Assembly: GCA_031362985.1 (NCBI GenBank)
Contig: JANLTO010000032.1
Span: 1 to 64,000, forward strand
Length of the DNA stretch: 64,000 nt
Direction: 5' to 3'
Origin: SHZL01 sp031362985
Lineage (GTDB): Bacteria > Pseudomonadota > Gammaproteobacteria > Xanthomonadales > SZUA-36
Positions 18,007 to 27,193 of this stretch are shown piece by piece. Within the stretch, counting starts at the first letter, position 1; every line of letters begins with the position of its first letter. Made by a program: the position numbers and the translations under genes. The notes under the pieces are model-generated. The model made no database searches, was not told the origin of the DNA, and was given only the letters and a program-made list of their open reading frames with translations.

Positions 18007-18979
18007 GAACCCCATACCCCGCGATGCCCTGGTGTGGGATAACCACGGCTGCATGCCCTTGCGGCCGCAAGACGCCAGATTCCTGCCCCAACTGCAGCGT
18101 TATCGCGATGCCGGAGTCCATATCGTTTCCCTGAACGTGGGTTTCGACGCAATGCCCTGGGAAAACACGCCGCTCATGCTGGCCCATTTCCGCCGCTGGA
18201 TTCTGCAGCATCCGGACGAGTACGCACTGGTCGGCAACGTCGACGACATCCTCGCGGTCAGGGCAAATGGCAAGCTGGGTGTCTGTTTTGATATTGAAGG
18301 CGGCTGTGCGCTGGCCGGTCAGCTTTCCAAGGTATCAAGCTACTACGATCTCGGTGTCCGCTGGATGCTGATCGCCTACAACCGCAATAATGAGCTGGGT
18401 GCTGGCTGCATGGGTGAAGACACCGGGCTGACCGCCTTTGGCCGCGAGGTTATAGTAGAAATGAACCGCGTGGGCATGGTGGTGTGCTGCAGCCACAGCG
18501 GTTTTCGCACGACCATGGAGGTTATGGAACTCAGCAGCAAGCCGGTGATTTTCTCTCATTCGAACCCACTGGGCGTATGGCAACACAAGCGCAATATCAC
18601 GGACGAAGCCATCAAGGCCTGCGCGGCAACGGGCGGCGTGGTGGGTATCAACGGCATCGGCGACTTCCTTGGGATCAACGATGCGAGCACCGCAACCATA
18701 GTTCGCCATATCGATTACACCGTCGAACTGGTGGGTGTGGAACATGTCGGTCTCGCGCTGGACTACGTGTTTGACCAGCAGGAACTGCTGGATTATCTGG
18801 CCGCGCACCCGGAGGTATTTCCGCCTGGGGAGGTCCATGGCAGCGGAATCGCCATGGTAAGGCCTGAGCAGCTACCAGAAATTGCTGGAGCCCTGGGCGA
18901 CCTCGGTTACAGCGCTGATGACCTTCGAGCGATCCTGGGCGGCAACCACCTGCGGATCGCAAACCAATGTTGGAAGTAA
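17996..18979 (+). CDS. M19 membrane-dipeptidase family protein
   Basis: About 327 residues in the renal-dipeptidase fold. Seen: the Glu of 'GVCFDIEGGCAL', the His of 'VVCCSHSGFRT', the His of 'PVIFSHSNP' and the Asp of 'HVGLALDYVFD'. The first metal motif, normally H-x-D, reads H17-G-C19, so the Asp is replaced by Cys. I use the GTG at 17996, where family similarity begins (DALVWDNHGC); an ATG at 17951 is possible. It overlaps the dioxygenase gene by 11 bp. M19 enzymes cleave dipeptides, often with a D-residue or dehydro-residue at P1', and some open lactams. No signal peptide is visible, so probably cytoplasmic here. Confidence 0.85.
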   Translation: MATENPIPRDALVWDNHGCMPLRPQDARFLPQLQRYRDAGVHIVSLNVGFDAMPWENTPLMLAHFRRWILQHPDEYALVGNVDDILAVRANGKLGVCFDIEGGCALAGQLSKVSSYYDLGVRWMLIAYNRNNELGAGCMGEDTGLTAFGREVIVEMNRVGMVVCCSHSGFRTTMEVMELSSKPVIFSHSNPLGVWQHKRNITDEAIKACAATGGVVGINGIGDFLGINDASTATIVRHIDYTVELVGVEHVGLALDYVFDQQELLDYLAAHPEVFPPGEVHGSGIAMVRPEQLPEIAGALGDLGYSADDLRAILGGNHLRIANQCWK

Positions 18980-18995
18980 ATCCAGAGGTACGGAA

Positions 18996-21900
18996 ATGAA
19001 CAACATGCTGTATCAGTTTCTCAGCCTGGATTACAGCGGGCTGATCATCGCCTTGTTTTTGCTGGCCCTGGTGGTATGGGTATTACGACGCAGCCGATCG
19101 CGTTCGCTGACATGGATGCTCAGGTTGATAGCCGTGGTTGCGATGGTGCTGGCCGTGGGCGCCGTGTCGCACCTCGTGCGGGTTTCCAAAATTGATGCCC
19201 AGTATCCGCCGCCTGGAAAGATGGTGGATGTCGGTGGCTACCGGATGCACGTCCTGGCCGAAGGACCCAAGGAAGGAGTCGCAGCCGGCCCCGCCATCGT
19301 GTGGTTTCCCGGTTCGCACTCGGGTAGCGTTGGTTTTTACGATTTCCACAAGAGCGTGCGCGACCAGGTGCGGTCCATCATGGTCGATCGTCCTGGCAGT
19401 GGCTGGAGCGACACCGGCCCGTTCCCGCGCACCACCGCGCGTGAAGCCGACGAAATCATGCTCGCCCTGGATGCGGCCGGAGAGAAAGGACCGTTCATCT
19501 GGGCCGGGCACTCCTTCGGTGGGTTGTTGGCGGCGAACATCGCGCGACGCTACCCGGAAAAAACCGCGGCAGTCGCCTTGCTGGACCCAACCCCCCTGGA
19601 TGTGCTGTTCTACGGTGCCGACAAGAAGGGCCTGGCATCATGGCACCGCATGGCCTTCTGGAGCGGCATTCGTCGCATCTTCGGGCTGTACTGGTTTACA
19701 CCTCCATCCAAGTCAGAAGCTGCGGAACCGGGCGAAGCTTTAACCCTGGAGGATAATTCCGAGGCCGTGGTACAGAGCGTTGAAACCCATGCCGGAACAA
19801 GTTTTGCCAACGCGTCCATCCTGCAAGAGTTATCCGCCCATGGCTTGGTCGACCGCGCTTGGGAAACGGTGGTATTTGATGGCGAACTGGGAGATTTACC
19901 TGTTTACCTGATTGCACCCGGACAGGATGCCTCGACCGCAGTCTACACCGAGCAAGTATTAGGCCCCGGCCCGGGAGCGGACCGGTTTGCGCGCTTCTTG
20001 ACCGCCACCCGCGAGCGCTTCCTTCTCGCTTCACATAATTCAAAGCGTATCTATGCCCCCGCGGGGACCGGTCACAATTTTCCTGCGGAAGCGCCAGAGT
20101 TCGTTACTCAGACCTTGCTGCGTATCGCCAGTGATGTATCGGGCAGCACTGAAATCGACGATGCCACCTACCGGAAACTCACGACGGAGTGGCCCGGCGA
20201 GTACGGGGGCCTGCCACCGGTTGACGTAGCCACGCCAGCCACGCTGGAGGCGGCTTACCGCCGTGCGGTCGAGGAAAAGAGAACCGAGGTTCGCGGCATC
20301 GCGGCTAACCCTGAACCGCCCACGTTTGAAAACACGGTGGCGGCGCTGGAAGGCAGTGGACCAGCGCTGGCGCGGATTCAACCCTTGCTCGGCATCTTCA
20401 CTGCCACCAACAGCACCCCGGAGATCGCCGCGGTGGCTGCGCGCGTCGCCCCGCTTGCTGCCGAACTGGAAGACGAGATCGCGCATGACGAAACAATTTT
20501 CGCGCGGGTCGAAGCGGTTTACGCAGGCCTGCCGGACTCTGCTCCAACGCCAGAGGCCCGCCGGCTGGTGACTGTCATGCGTGAAGGCATGCGCCACCGC
20601 GGCGCGCAGTTGGGCGCAGAAGACAAGAGAAGATTGGAAGCCATCAACGGGCGCCTGGCGGAATTGATCACAGAGTTCCAGCAAAACGCGATGGGGGATG
20701 AAGGTTCACTTGTGGTTTTCATAGAGGATGAATCCGGCCTTGACGGCCTGACCTACGCCGACAAGGCGGCCGCCAAAGCGGCGGCGGAAAAGCGTGACCG
20801 ACCGGACCCATGGGCAATTCCCATTGCGCGGCCCACGGTCTGGCCCTTCCTGACCCATGCAAAGTCACGGGCCCTGCGCGAGGAGGTGTGGCGCAAGTGG
20901 GCAACTCGTGGGTCCAATCCCGGCGACAACGACAACCGCCCGGTAATGGCTGAAATCCTGAAGCTGCGCGGCGAAAAAGCGAGGCTGCTGGGCTTCCCGA
21001 CATTTGCACACTATCAAACTTCGACGCGGATGATTGGCACTCCGGAGGCTGCCATGGAACTCCTGACCAGGTCCTGGAACCTCCTGATGGAACCGACCCT
21101 GGCGGAGATCACCGAACTACAGGCTATTGCCGACGCCGAAGGCGCAGATTTCGAAATCCAAACCTGGGACCGGCTGTACTACGGGGAGAAACTCCGGCAG
21201 GAGAAATTCAAGCTTGACGCCGAGGCGGTGAAACCCTACCTGGAGTTGAAGAATGTCGTGGACGCCATGTTCTGGGCCGCGGGCGAATCGTTCGGTTATT
21301 CCTTTCGCGAACTCAAAGGCGTGCCGGTGATATCCCCGGACATCCGCGTGTTTGAAGTGTCGCGGCACGACAAAGTGCTTGGTGTATTGTGGGTCGATCT
21401 GTTCCAGCGGCAGGGCAAAGGCCCGGCCTCCTGGGCCAGTGAATACCGCACGGCCAGCACTCTTCATGGTGAAGTCCTGCCGCTGGTCGCGTTGCATTCG
21501 AGCGTGCCCCAACCGCTGGACGATGGCCCGACACTCATTCCGTGGGAGCGCGCCAACGTGATGTTCCACGAATTCGGGCACTGCCTGCACATGTTGTCCA
21601 ACAGCGCAGCCTACCCTTCACTGGGCAGCACCCATGTTCCCTGGGACTTTGTCGAAGTGCCTGCACTGCTGAATGAACGCTGGCTCATGAACCACGCAGT
21701 GCTGAAGCGTTTCATGCGTCATTACGAAACCGGCGAACCGATGCCCGACGAGTTGATTGACCGGGTGGAGCGCGCCGCAAAACATGACCGCGTCTTCAGC
21801 GCTACCCTCAATTACCTGGCCACCGCCATTGTCGATATGCAGTTGCACCTGCTGGCCGATGGACGCGAAATCGACGCAATGGCCGAAGAAAAGCGCATCC

Positions 21901-22199
21901 TGCAAGAGCTGAAGCTGCCACCGGCGATTGACCTCACTCTGTATGCACCACATGCGTATCACACCTTCACCGAGGAATATGCTGCCGGCGTTTACACCTA
22001 TCTGTGGTCGGACGTGATTGCGGCTGACATTGCGGAGGCCTTCCTGGCGGCGCCGGACGGACTATACGACCCCGAGGTCGCTGAACGTTATCGCTCCATG
22101 ATCCTCTCGGCGGGGGATACCGTCCCGGCGGCAGAGGCGTTCGGCAATTTCAGAGGCCGCGATCCGGACCCGAATGCCCTGATGCGACGATTTGAATAA
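18996..22199 (+). CDS. Fusion: membrane-anchored alpha/beta hydrolase plus M3 metallopeptidase (Dcp-like)
   Basis: 1067 residues; the ATG at 18996 follows AGAGG. Residues ~12-31 and ~40-60 are two membrane segments separated by an Arg-rich loop (RRSRSRS). By the positive-inside rule both termini, and hence the catalytic parts, face the periplasm. Residues ~70-385 are an alpha/beta hydrolase with G-H-S173-F-G-G and a C-terminal His in 'GTGHNFPAEAP'. From ~395 it reads as a complete peptidyl-dipeptidase Dcp/oligopeptidase A-type M3 peptidase: 'IAANPEPPTFENTVAALE', then HEFGH at 858-862, an 'E-V-P-A-L-L-N-E' helix and 'YAPHAYHTF'. The join contains no in-frame ATG, so separate translation of the second half is unlikely. 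It is the last gene of the locus. Confidence 0.85.
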   Translation: MNNMLYQFLSLDYSGLIIALFLLALVVWVLRRSRSRSLTWMLRLIAVVAMVLAVGAVSHLVRVSKIDAQYPPPGKMVDVGGYRMHVLAEGPKEGVAAGPAIVWFPGSHSGSVGFYDFHKSVRDQVRSIMVDRPGSGWSDTGPFPRTTAREADEIMLALDAAGEKGPFIWAGHSFGGLLAANIARRYPEKTAAVALLDPTPLDVLFYGADKKGLASWHRMAFWSGIRRIFGLYWFTPPSKSEAAEPGEALTLEDNSEAVVQSVETHAGTSFANASILQELSAHGLVDRAWETVVFDGELGDLPVYLIAPGQDASTAVYTEQVLGPGPGADRFARFLTATRERFLLASHNSKRIYAPAGTGHNFPAEAPEFVTQTLLRIASDVSGSTEIDDATYRKLTTEWPGEYGGLPPVDVATPATLEAAYRRAVEEKRTEVRGIAANPEPPTFENTVAALEGSGPALARIQPLLGIFTATNSTPEIAAVAARVAPLAAELEDEIAHDETIFARVEAVYAGLPDSAPTPEARRLVTVMREGMRHRGAQLGAEDKRRLEAINGRLAELITEFQQNAMGDEGSLVVFIEDESGLDGLTYADKAAAKAAAEKRDRPDPWAIPIARPTVWPFLTHAKSRALREEVWRKWATRGSNPGDNDNRPVMAEILKLRGEKARLLGFPTFAHYQTSTRMIGTPEAAMELLTRSWNLLMEPTLAEITELQAIADAEGADFEIQTWDRLYYGEKLRQEKFKLDAEAVKPYLELKNVVDAMFWAAGESFGYSFRELKGVPVISPDIRVFEVSRHDKVLGVLWVDLFQRQGKGPASWASEYRTASTLHGEVLPLVALHSSVPQPLDDGPTLIPWERANVMFHEFGHCLHMLSNSAAYPSLGSTHVPWDFVEVPALLNERWLMNHAVLKRFMRHYETGEPMPDELIDRVERAAKHDRVFSATLNYLATAIVDMQLHLLADGREIDAMAEEKRILQELKLPPAIDLTLYAPHAYHTFTEEYAAGVYTYLWSDVIAADIAEAFLAAPDGLYDPEVAERYRSMILSAGDTVPAAEAFGNFRGRDPDPNALMRRFE

Positions 22200-22368
22200 G
22201 AGGGACCAGGTGTGCGGATTCCAAGCGCACGGAATCTATGGGCATGGATGCACATTAAGTGATCTCCTGCACAATGGAACGGTGTTGTGACGAAGACGCG
22301 CAACGCCAATTTGGCCTCACTACGGGAGCAGCCTGGAAAGCGGTAATGTGAAGGGGTGCGAAATCGGA

Positions 22369-23916
22369 TCAGTGACCAACTTCAGCGATGAATGGTTTGC
22401 CCTGAAGTAAATCTGGATCAATGTCTTTGAACTCCCAGGTTTGGGGGCCGTTATCTGACATGGTGGTCACGCGAATATCCACCCTGGTCCCCTCTGCCGG
22501 GTCCGATGCGCCCAGGCCGATATGCACCGGCAGGGCATTTTGTGAGTTGTACCCACTGCCCGTATCGACCAGCCGCAAGCCCAGCAGTGTGCTTGTTCCA
22601 GCCTGATAGACCCGCACTTCGGAACCCGCCCGGGTGAAGTGGCCTTTGGCGTCAAGGACCAGAACCTGGATCGAACGGCGTGCATCGCCTTCCGGCAAAT
22701 CATTGCGGAACAGAAAGTGTGAGCCGCTGGGGTCGCTGTTGGTGAGCGCCAGGTCCAGATCACCGTCCTGGTCGAAGTCCGCCCATTGCACGCTGTGGTC
22801 GCCATCGTGTTGCACCATGACGGCAGGTATCTGGTTGCTGAAGCGCATGCCTTCATTGATGAACAGGTAGTCAGGCCGGCCCGGCTCACCCCAGACGTAG
22901 CCCACGGTATACAGGTCGGGACGGCCATCATTCTGCACGTCGCCCCAGGCCCCGCTGACCATGTGCTCGTGTAGTTTTACGCCCGTGTCGGCCGCAACAT
23001 CCGTGAACGAGCCATCGCCATTGTTACGGTAGAGCAAGTCATTGCCATAGGTGGCCACGTACAGGTCCAGATCACTATCGGTGTCGAAATCCGTTACCGC
23101 GCAGCCCACGCTGCCCTCGTCTACCGGACGGCGCGGCTGGTCCATGTTGAGCTCGATGGCGATGTCTTTAAACTTGCCCTGGTCGTTGCGGAACAGGCCG
23201 TCGCGATCGCCGTTCTGGTTGGCGGTGAACAAGTCGAGGTCGCCATCTGCATCCATGTCGAACCAGCAGGCACCGACCGTGCGGCGCGGTTCGAACAGGC
23301 CAGCCGCCTCACTTACGTCGGTGAATACACCCGCGTTGTTTTGCAGCAGCAGGTTGGTGTCATCGCGCAACGCAACGTAGAGATCCACATCGCCATCGGC
23401 ATCGTAATCGACGAAAGCCACCTGCCGCGTCAGGCCGAGCACTGCCACGCCGACCTGCTGGCCGAGCTCGGTAAATTTCACCGTGCCGGTGTCCAGATCA
23501 TTGCGATACAAACGATTGGCGGGACCCTGGTGTCCGGAGTAGCCGATGTAAAGGTCGAGGTCACCATCGCCATCGTAATCACCCCAGGCAACCGAGCGCG
23601 GATCGCCCGCATCTTCAGGTAAGCCAGCATCTCCGGGCAAGCCGACCTCCTGGCCGACTTCGGTAAAGCCTTCCGGTGCATTGCGATAAAGCCGAATCAT
23701 GCCTCCTTCAAAGGTCGCGACCAGGTCGGGATCACTGTCATTGTCATAATCTCCCCAGGCATTGGATAAGGCGCCCGGTGTTGCAAACAGGGACGGTTGA
23801 ACTGGGGTGAAACCCGGCGCTGGCGCGAAACCCGGAGCCGTGGCGGCACAACATTCGGCAGACCACAGGGCAGACAATGGCAGCAGAAAACCAAGCAACC
23901 ATGGCTTTAGCTTCAT
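22369..23916 (-). CDS. Secreted FG-GAP/VCBS repeat protein (CRTAC1-like)
   Basis: 515 residues with a signal peptide (KPWLLGFLLPLSALWSAECCA) followed by about seven FG-GAP/VCBS repeats carrying Asp-rich calcium loops such as DYDNDSDPDL, DYDGDGDLDLY, DYDADGDVDLY, DMDADGDLDLF, DFDTDSDLDLY and DFDQDGDLDLA. The C-terminal ~90 residues (SGYNSQNALPVHIGLGASDPAEGTRVDIRV) are a short ASPIC/UnbV domain. It is a calcium-binding beta-propeller predicted to be periplasmic or extracellular. It lacks the Trp-rich tandem domains of the paralogue at 3.6 kb. It lies 24 bp downstream of the PLP decarboxylase gene on the same strand. Confidence 0.82.
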   Translation of the reverse strand: MKLKPWLLGFLLPLSALWSAECCAATAPGFAPAPGFTPVQPSLFATPGALSNAWGDYDNDSDPDLVATFEGGMIRLYRNAPEGFTEVGQEVGLPGDAGLPEDAGDPRSVAWGDYDGDGDLDLYIGYSGHQGPANRLYRNDLDTGTVKFTELGQQVGVAVLGLTRQVAFVDYDADGDVDLYVALRDDTNLLLQNNAGVFTDVSEAAGLFEPRRTVGACWFDMDADGDLDLFTANQNGDRDGLFRNDQGKFKDIAIELNMDQPRRPVDEGSVGCAVTDFDTDSDLDLYVATYGNDLLYRNNGDGSFTDVAADTGVKLHEHMVSGAWGDVQNDGRPDLYTVGYVWGEPGRPDYLFINEGMRFSNQIPAVMVQHDGDHSVQWADFDQDGDLDLALTNSDPSGSHFLFRNDLPEGDARRSIQVLVLDAKGHFTRAGSEVRVYQAGTSTLLGLRLVDTGSGYNSQNALPVHIGLGASDPAEGTRVDIRVTTMSDNGPQTWEFKDIDPDLLQGKPFIAEVGH

Positions 23917-23940
23917 GTTAGTCCGGGGTTATACGGGGGG

Positions 23941-25383
23941 TCATGCGAGCGCGCTCAGCCGCGCGCCCAACTCCCGGATCACCGCGACAAATTCATCCAC
24001 ATCCTCCCGGCGCGTACGCCAGTTGGAAAAGGCCGGGCGGAAGATGGTGCGCTGGCCCAGCCGGGATGTACCCACCAGGAAGCGCCCGTCGGCCAGTACT
24101 GCGCTACCCAGGCGCTGGTTCAGGTCATCGAGCTCTGCTTCACACAGTCCCTTGGGGTGATAACGGAAAGGGACGATATTCAGGGGTACATTGCCCATCA
24201 GCTCCAGGTCGCCTGTTTGGCCGATGCGTTCCACCAGGTGCTGCGCCATGTCGAGGCAGTGCTCGACGATGCGTCGTTGGCCCTCGCGGCCGTAAGCCGC
24301 CAGGGTTGCCCAGACCGCAAAACTGCGGGCGCGGCGGGAGCTTTCGGGTGCGATCGCGCCGATGGTGGGGCGGGGGTCATTTTCCGGCGGCAGGTAATCC
24401 GCGGTGTAACGAAACGCACGCGCCATCAGGCCGTGATCTCGCACAAAGGCGTAACCCGAGTCGTACGGCACGTTCAGCCACTTGTGCCCGTCCACCGCCA
24501 CGGAGTCGGCCCGCTCCACCCCCCTGACCAGATGTTCGGTGCGGGGTGAGACCCGGGCAAACAGACCAAAGGCACCATCCACATGAACCCAGGTGTTGTG
24601 CTGGCGGGCGATATCGATGATTTCCTCAACCGGGTCGAATTCTCCAGCGTTCACTTCGCCCGCATTCACCACCACGATGGCCGGGGCGCCATTGAGTGCC
24701 TGCAGACCGGCTTCAAGCGCTGGCAGATCAACGCGCCCGACGTCGTCGCGGCGGTAGACGCGCACATTGCCCCAACCGATGCCCTGCATGGCCAGGCACT
24801 TGCGCGTTGCGGCATGGACGAAACCTGAGGTCAGCACCGGCATAGCCGGCTGGCCCGACAAGCCGATTTCCGACACGTCGAAGCCCTGTTGTTCACCCCA
24901 CCATTGGCGACCTGCGGCCAGGCCCACGAAATTGGCCATGGTGCCACCCGTTACCATCACGCCGCTCCAGTTCGCCGGCAGGCCGAACAGTTCACGCAAC
25001 CAGGCCAGGGCGCGAATTTCCATCATCACGCCCAGAGGTGAGGTCAGCCAGGTGTACGTCAGTGTGTCACAGGCGGTTGCCAGCAGATCGGCACCCAGCG
25101 CGGCCGGTGTGCAGCCACCAATGACAAAGTGGAAACATTTGGGTCCGCTGGTGTTAGCGCCAGCACGGCTATTGAGGTCCAGCAAGCGATCCAGCGTGGC
25201 ACGCATGCCGGTACCGTTCAGGGGCAAAGCCTCTTCCAGCTCCGCCAGGGCGGCGGCGCTGTCCGGCGGCAAGGTCAGTCGGTGATCCAGGCCGCTGATA
25301 AGCGGTTGCAGCATGCCGCCGATCTGCCGCGCCAGGGCATCCGCTTCATCCCGCAACCCTTCGGTGATCCACACATCGCTCAT
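23941..25383 (-). CDS. PLP-dependent decarboxylase (group II, aromatic-L-amino-acid decarboxylase-like)
   Basis: 480 residues of fold-type I. The PLP lysine is K301 in 'VDGHKWLNVPYDSG', and the conserved 'HVDGAFGLFARVSP' block precedes it. Other family blocks: 'GVMVTGGTMANFVGLAAGRQWWG' and 'VVNAGEVNAGEFDPVEEI'. The ATG at 25383 follows GGGAGGG. Group II enzymes decarboxylate tryptophan, DOPA, glutamate, 2,4-diaminobutyrate or aspartate; some bacterial homologues are annotated only as aspartate aminotransferase family. The substrate is not clear here. Seven bp separate it from the VIT-like gene upstream, so it is probably the last or next-to-last gene of an operon with the exchanger. Confidence 0.85.
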   Translation of the reverse strand: MSDVWITEGLRDEADALARQIGGMLQPLISGLDHRLTLPPDSAAALAELEEALPLNGTGMRATLDRLLDLNSRAGANTSGPKCFHFVIGGCTPAALGADLLATACDTLTYTWLTSPLGVMMEIRALAWLRELFGLPANWSGVMVTGGTMANFVGLAAGRQWWGEQQGFDVSEIGLSGQPAMPVLTSGFVHAATRKCLAMQGIGWGNVRVYRRDDVGRVDLPALEAGLQALNGAPAIVVVNAGEVNAGEFDPVEEIIDIARQHNTWVHVDGAFGLFARVSPRTEHLVRGVERADSVAVDGHKWLNVPYDSGYAFVRDHGLMARAFRYTADYLPPENDPRPTIGAIAPESSRRARSFAVWATLAAYGREGQRRIVEHCLDMAQHLVERIGQTGDLELMGNVPLNIVPFRYHPKGLCEAELDDLNQRLGSAVLADGRFLVGTSRLGQRTIFRPAFSNWRTRREDVDEFVAVIRELGARLSALA

Positions 25384-25390
25384 GCGGGCA

Positions 25391-26053
25391 TTACCCTCCC
25401 AGCGCGAGGCAGATGCCCACGAGGATGGTTCCGAGAACAACCATTACAACACCCATCACCCAGGGACGCCTGCCGGTAATCTGTCCGAAGGCATAGCCGA
25501 GGAAGAACAACAGAGCTATGGCGATGGCATTGGAAACCCGCAGTGCCGCGCCGGCGTTCTGCATGAAGATGAACGGAATCGTCAAGGGAAAGGTGGACAG
25601 GAACACCAGCAGAAAAACACCAATGGCCCCGCGCCAGTCGTCCCGGTGCAGCGTTGCATAGGCCGGCGGCTCGGGCAGTTGCTTCAGGCGCTGGTGCATG
25701 GAGTCCAGTTCGGCAGGCTCAAGGACAACCGCGACCACTGACGGCAAGGCATCGGCGATCAGGCGCCGGGCTTTTTGCGCATCGGGTGCCTTGCGCACTG
25801 CCCGAAATGTTTTGATGCCTTTGCCTTTTTCGGCCAGGCTGCCCATCAGGTAGAGAATCGCATCGATGATGCCCCAAGCAATGTTACAACCGAGTGCACC
25901 AATCAGCATCGTGCGCACACCCGCGCGCCCTGCCTCGGCCACGCTGAGCGAGAGGGTAAAGGTCAGGACCATGATGACCCCGAACAGCGTTTCGGAAACC
26001 CGGCTGATCGGATCAAGCACGCGCTTGGTGGATTTGATGGAGTCGTCAGTCAT
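25391..26053 (-). CDS. VIT1/CCC1-like membrane protein
   Basis: 220 residues. 'PISRVSETLFGVIMVLTFTLSLSVAEAG' at the start resembles the first helix of vacuolar iron transporter (VIT/CCC1) relatives, and there are about five hydrophobic segments with a hydrophilic middle section (~75-135). These proteins move Fe2+ or Mn2+ in characterised members, but this short bacterial branch is not characterised. It overlaps the Ca2+/H+ exchanger gene by 8 bp, implying translational coupling and a shared role in divalent-cation handling. The assignment to VIT is by N-terminal resemblance only. Confidence 0.6.
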   Translation of the reverse strand: MTDDSIKSTKRVLDPISRVSETLFGVIMVLTFTLSLSVAEAGRAGVRTMLIGALGCNIAWGIIDAILYLMGSLAEKGKGIKTFRAVRKAPDAQKARRLIADALPSVVAVVLEPAELDSMHQRLKQLPEPPAYATLHRDDWRGAIGVFLLVFLSTFPLTIPFIFMQNAGAALRVSNAIAIALLFFLGYAFGQITGRRPWVMGVVMVVLGTILVGICLALGG

Positions 26054-27149
26054 GGGGTGGCAACAGATACAGCGTCATGGCAAAGATCAGGTAGACCATC
26101 AACACCAGCGTACCCACAAACCAGGTCGAGCGCCCGCTGTTGGTGACCAGTGCTGCGGTCATCGTGGCGATCAACACCATGACCACGGCCCCCGGCCAGA
26201 ACTGCAGGCTCATGGGCGTCGGGCCGATGAAGTAACTCAGCAGCACCAGCACCGGGGCGACGAACAGCGCGATTTGAGCGGCGCTGCCCAATGCAATGCC
26301 CACGCTCAGGTCCAGCCGGTTCTTACGTGCGCCGGAAAACGCCGAGGTCATCTCCGCCGCGCCACCCACCAGCGCAACGACGATGAAACCGACAAAGGCC
26401 GGCGACATCCCGAAGGTCTCAGCCGCCTTTTGCACCGACTCCACGAACACTTCGCTCACCAGTGCTACCAGGACCGTGACGCCAGCAAGTGTGCCCAGCG
26501 CCAGGCCCATTGGCCAGGTCGCTTCATGTGTCTCGCCGGACTCGCTATCACCGGACTGGGCGCTGGCAAACATCTCCTTGTGTGTCTTGAGCGAAAAGAA
26601 CAGGCCCAGACCATAGGTGGTGATGAGCAAAACGGCCAGACCCAGGCTCAGCTTCTGTGTGAATTCTGCGGTGTCTGTATCGGCCTGCGACACCGCTGAA
26701 GGAATCAACAGCGCGACCGTGGCCAGGAACAGCAAACCGGCCTGAAAGCGCGCACTGACCCGGTTGAATTCCTGCGCGTGATGCTTCAGCCCGCCGAGCA
26801 GAAACGAGGCACCCAGCATGAACAGGGCGTTGGTGACAATGGCACCAGCGATGGAGGCTTTGACCAGCATGTACTGGCCGGCCGCGAGTGCGGTGAGCGC
26901 AATGACCAGTTCGGTCAGGTTTCCCAGCGTGGCGTTAAGCAGGCCACCGACCGCATCGCCGGTTCTGGCCGCCACGGATTCAGTCGCAAGGCTGAGCAGG
27001 GCCGCCAGGGGCACGATGGCAAGCACCGAAAGCACGAACAACAGCGTATGCGCTTCAGGCCGGCGGTGCTCTGCTACCAATACCAGCGGGACAAAAGCCA
27101 GCAGCCAGAGCAGTGGGTTGCGGCGAATTTCCTTGAACAGCGGATTCAT
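26046..27149 (-). CDS. cax: Calcium/proton exchanger (CaCA family, Cax type)
   Basis: 367 residues and about 11 membrane segments. The two alpha repeats are visible: 'GGLLNATLGNLTELVIALTAL' (~80-100) and 'FVGFIVVALVGGAAEMTSAFSG' (~240-262), each with the conserved Glu used for Ca2+/H+ exchange. The stretch between the halves is acidic and short (SAQSGDSESGETHEA), as in bacterial members. It exports Ca2+ from the cytoplasm using the proton gradient. It is followed by the overlapping VIT-like gene and preceded by the histone-like gene 44 bp upstream. Confidence 0.9.
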   Translation of the reverse strand: MNPLFKEIRRNPLLWLLAFVPLVLVAEHRRPEAHTLLFVLSVLAIVPLAALLSLATESVAARTGDAVGGLLNATLGNLTELVIALTALAAGQYMLVKASIAGAIVTNALFMLGASFLLGGLKHHAQEFNRVSARFQAGLLFLATVALLIPSAVSQADTDTAEFTQKLSLGLAVLLITTYGLGLFFSLKTHKEMFASAQSGDSESGETHEATWPMGLALGTLAGVTVLVALVSEVFVESVQKAAETFGMSPAFVGFIVVALVGGAAEMTSAFSGARKNRLDLSVGIALGSAAQIALFVAPVLVLLSYFIGPTPMSLQFWPGAVVMVLIATMTAALVTNSGRSTWFVGTLVLMVYLIFAMTLYLLPPHD

Positions 27150-27193
27150 GGTCTCACCCCTAAGGCCTTGCCCTCAAAGCCCCAGCCTGATCC

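Noticed and set aside
25866..26699. 277-codon rightward frame, His/Gln-rich
   Set aside because: Antisense to the exchanger and VIT-like genes; low-complexity composition.
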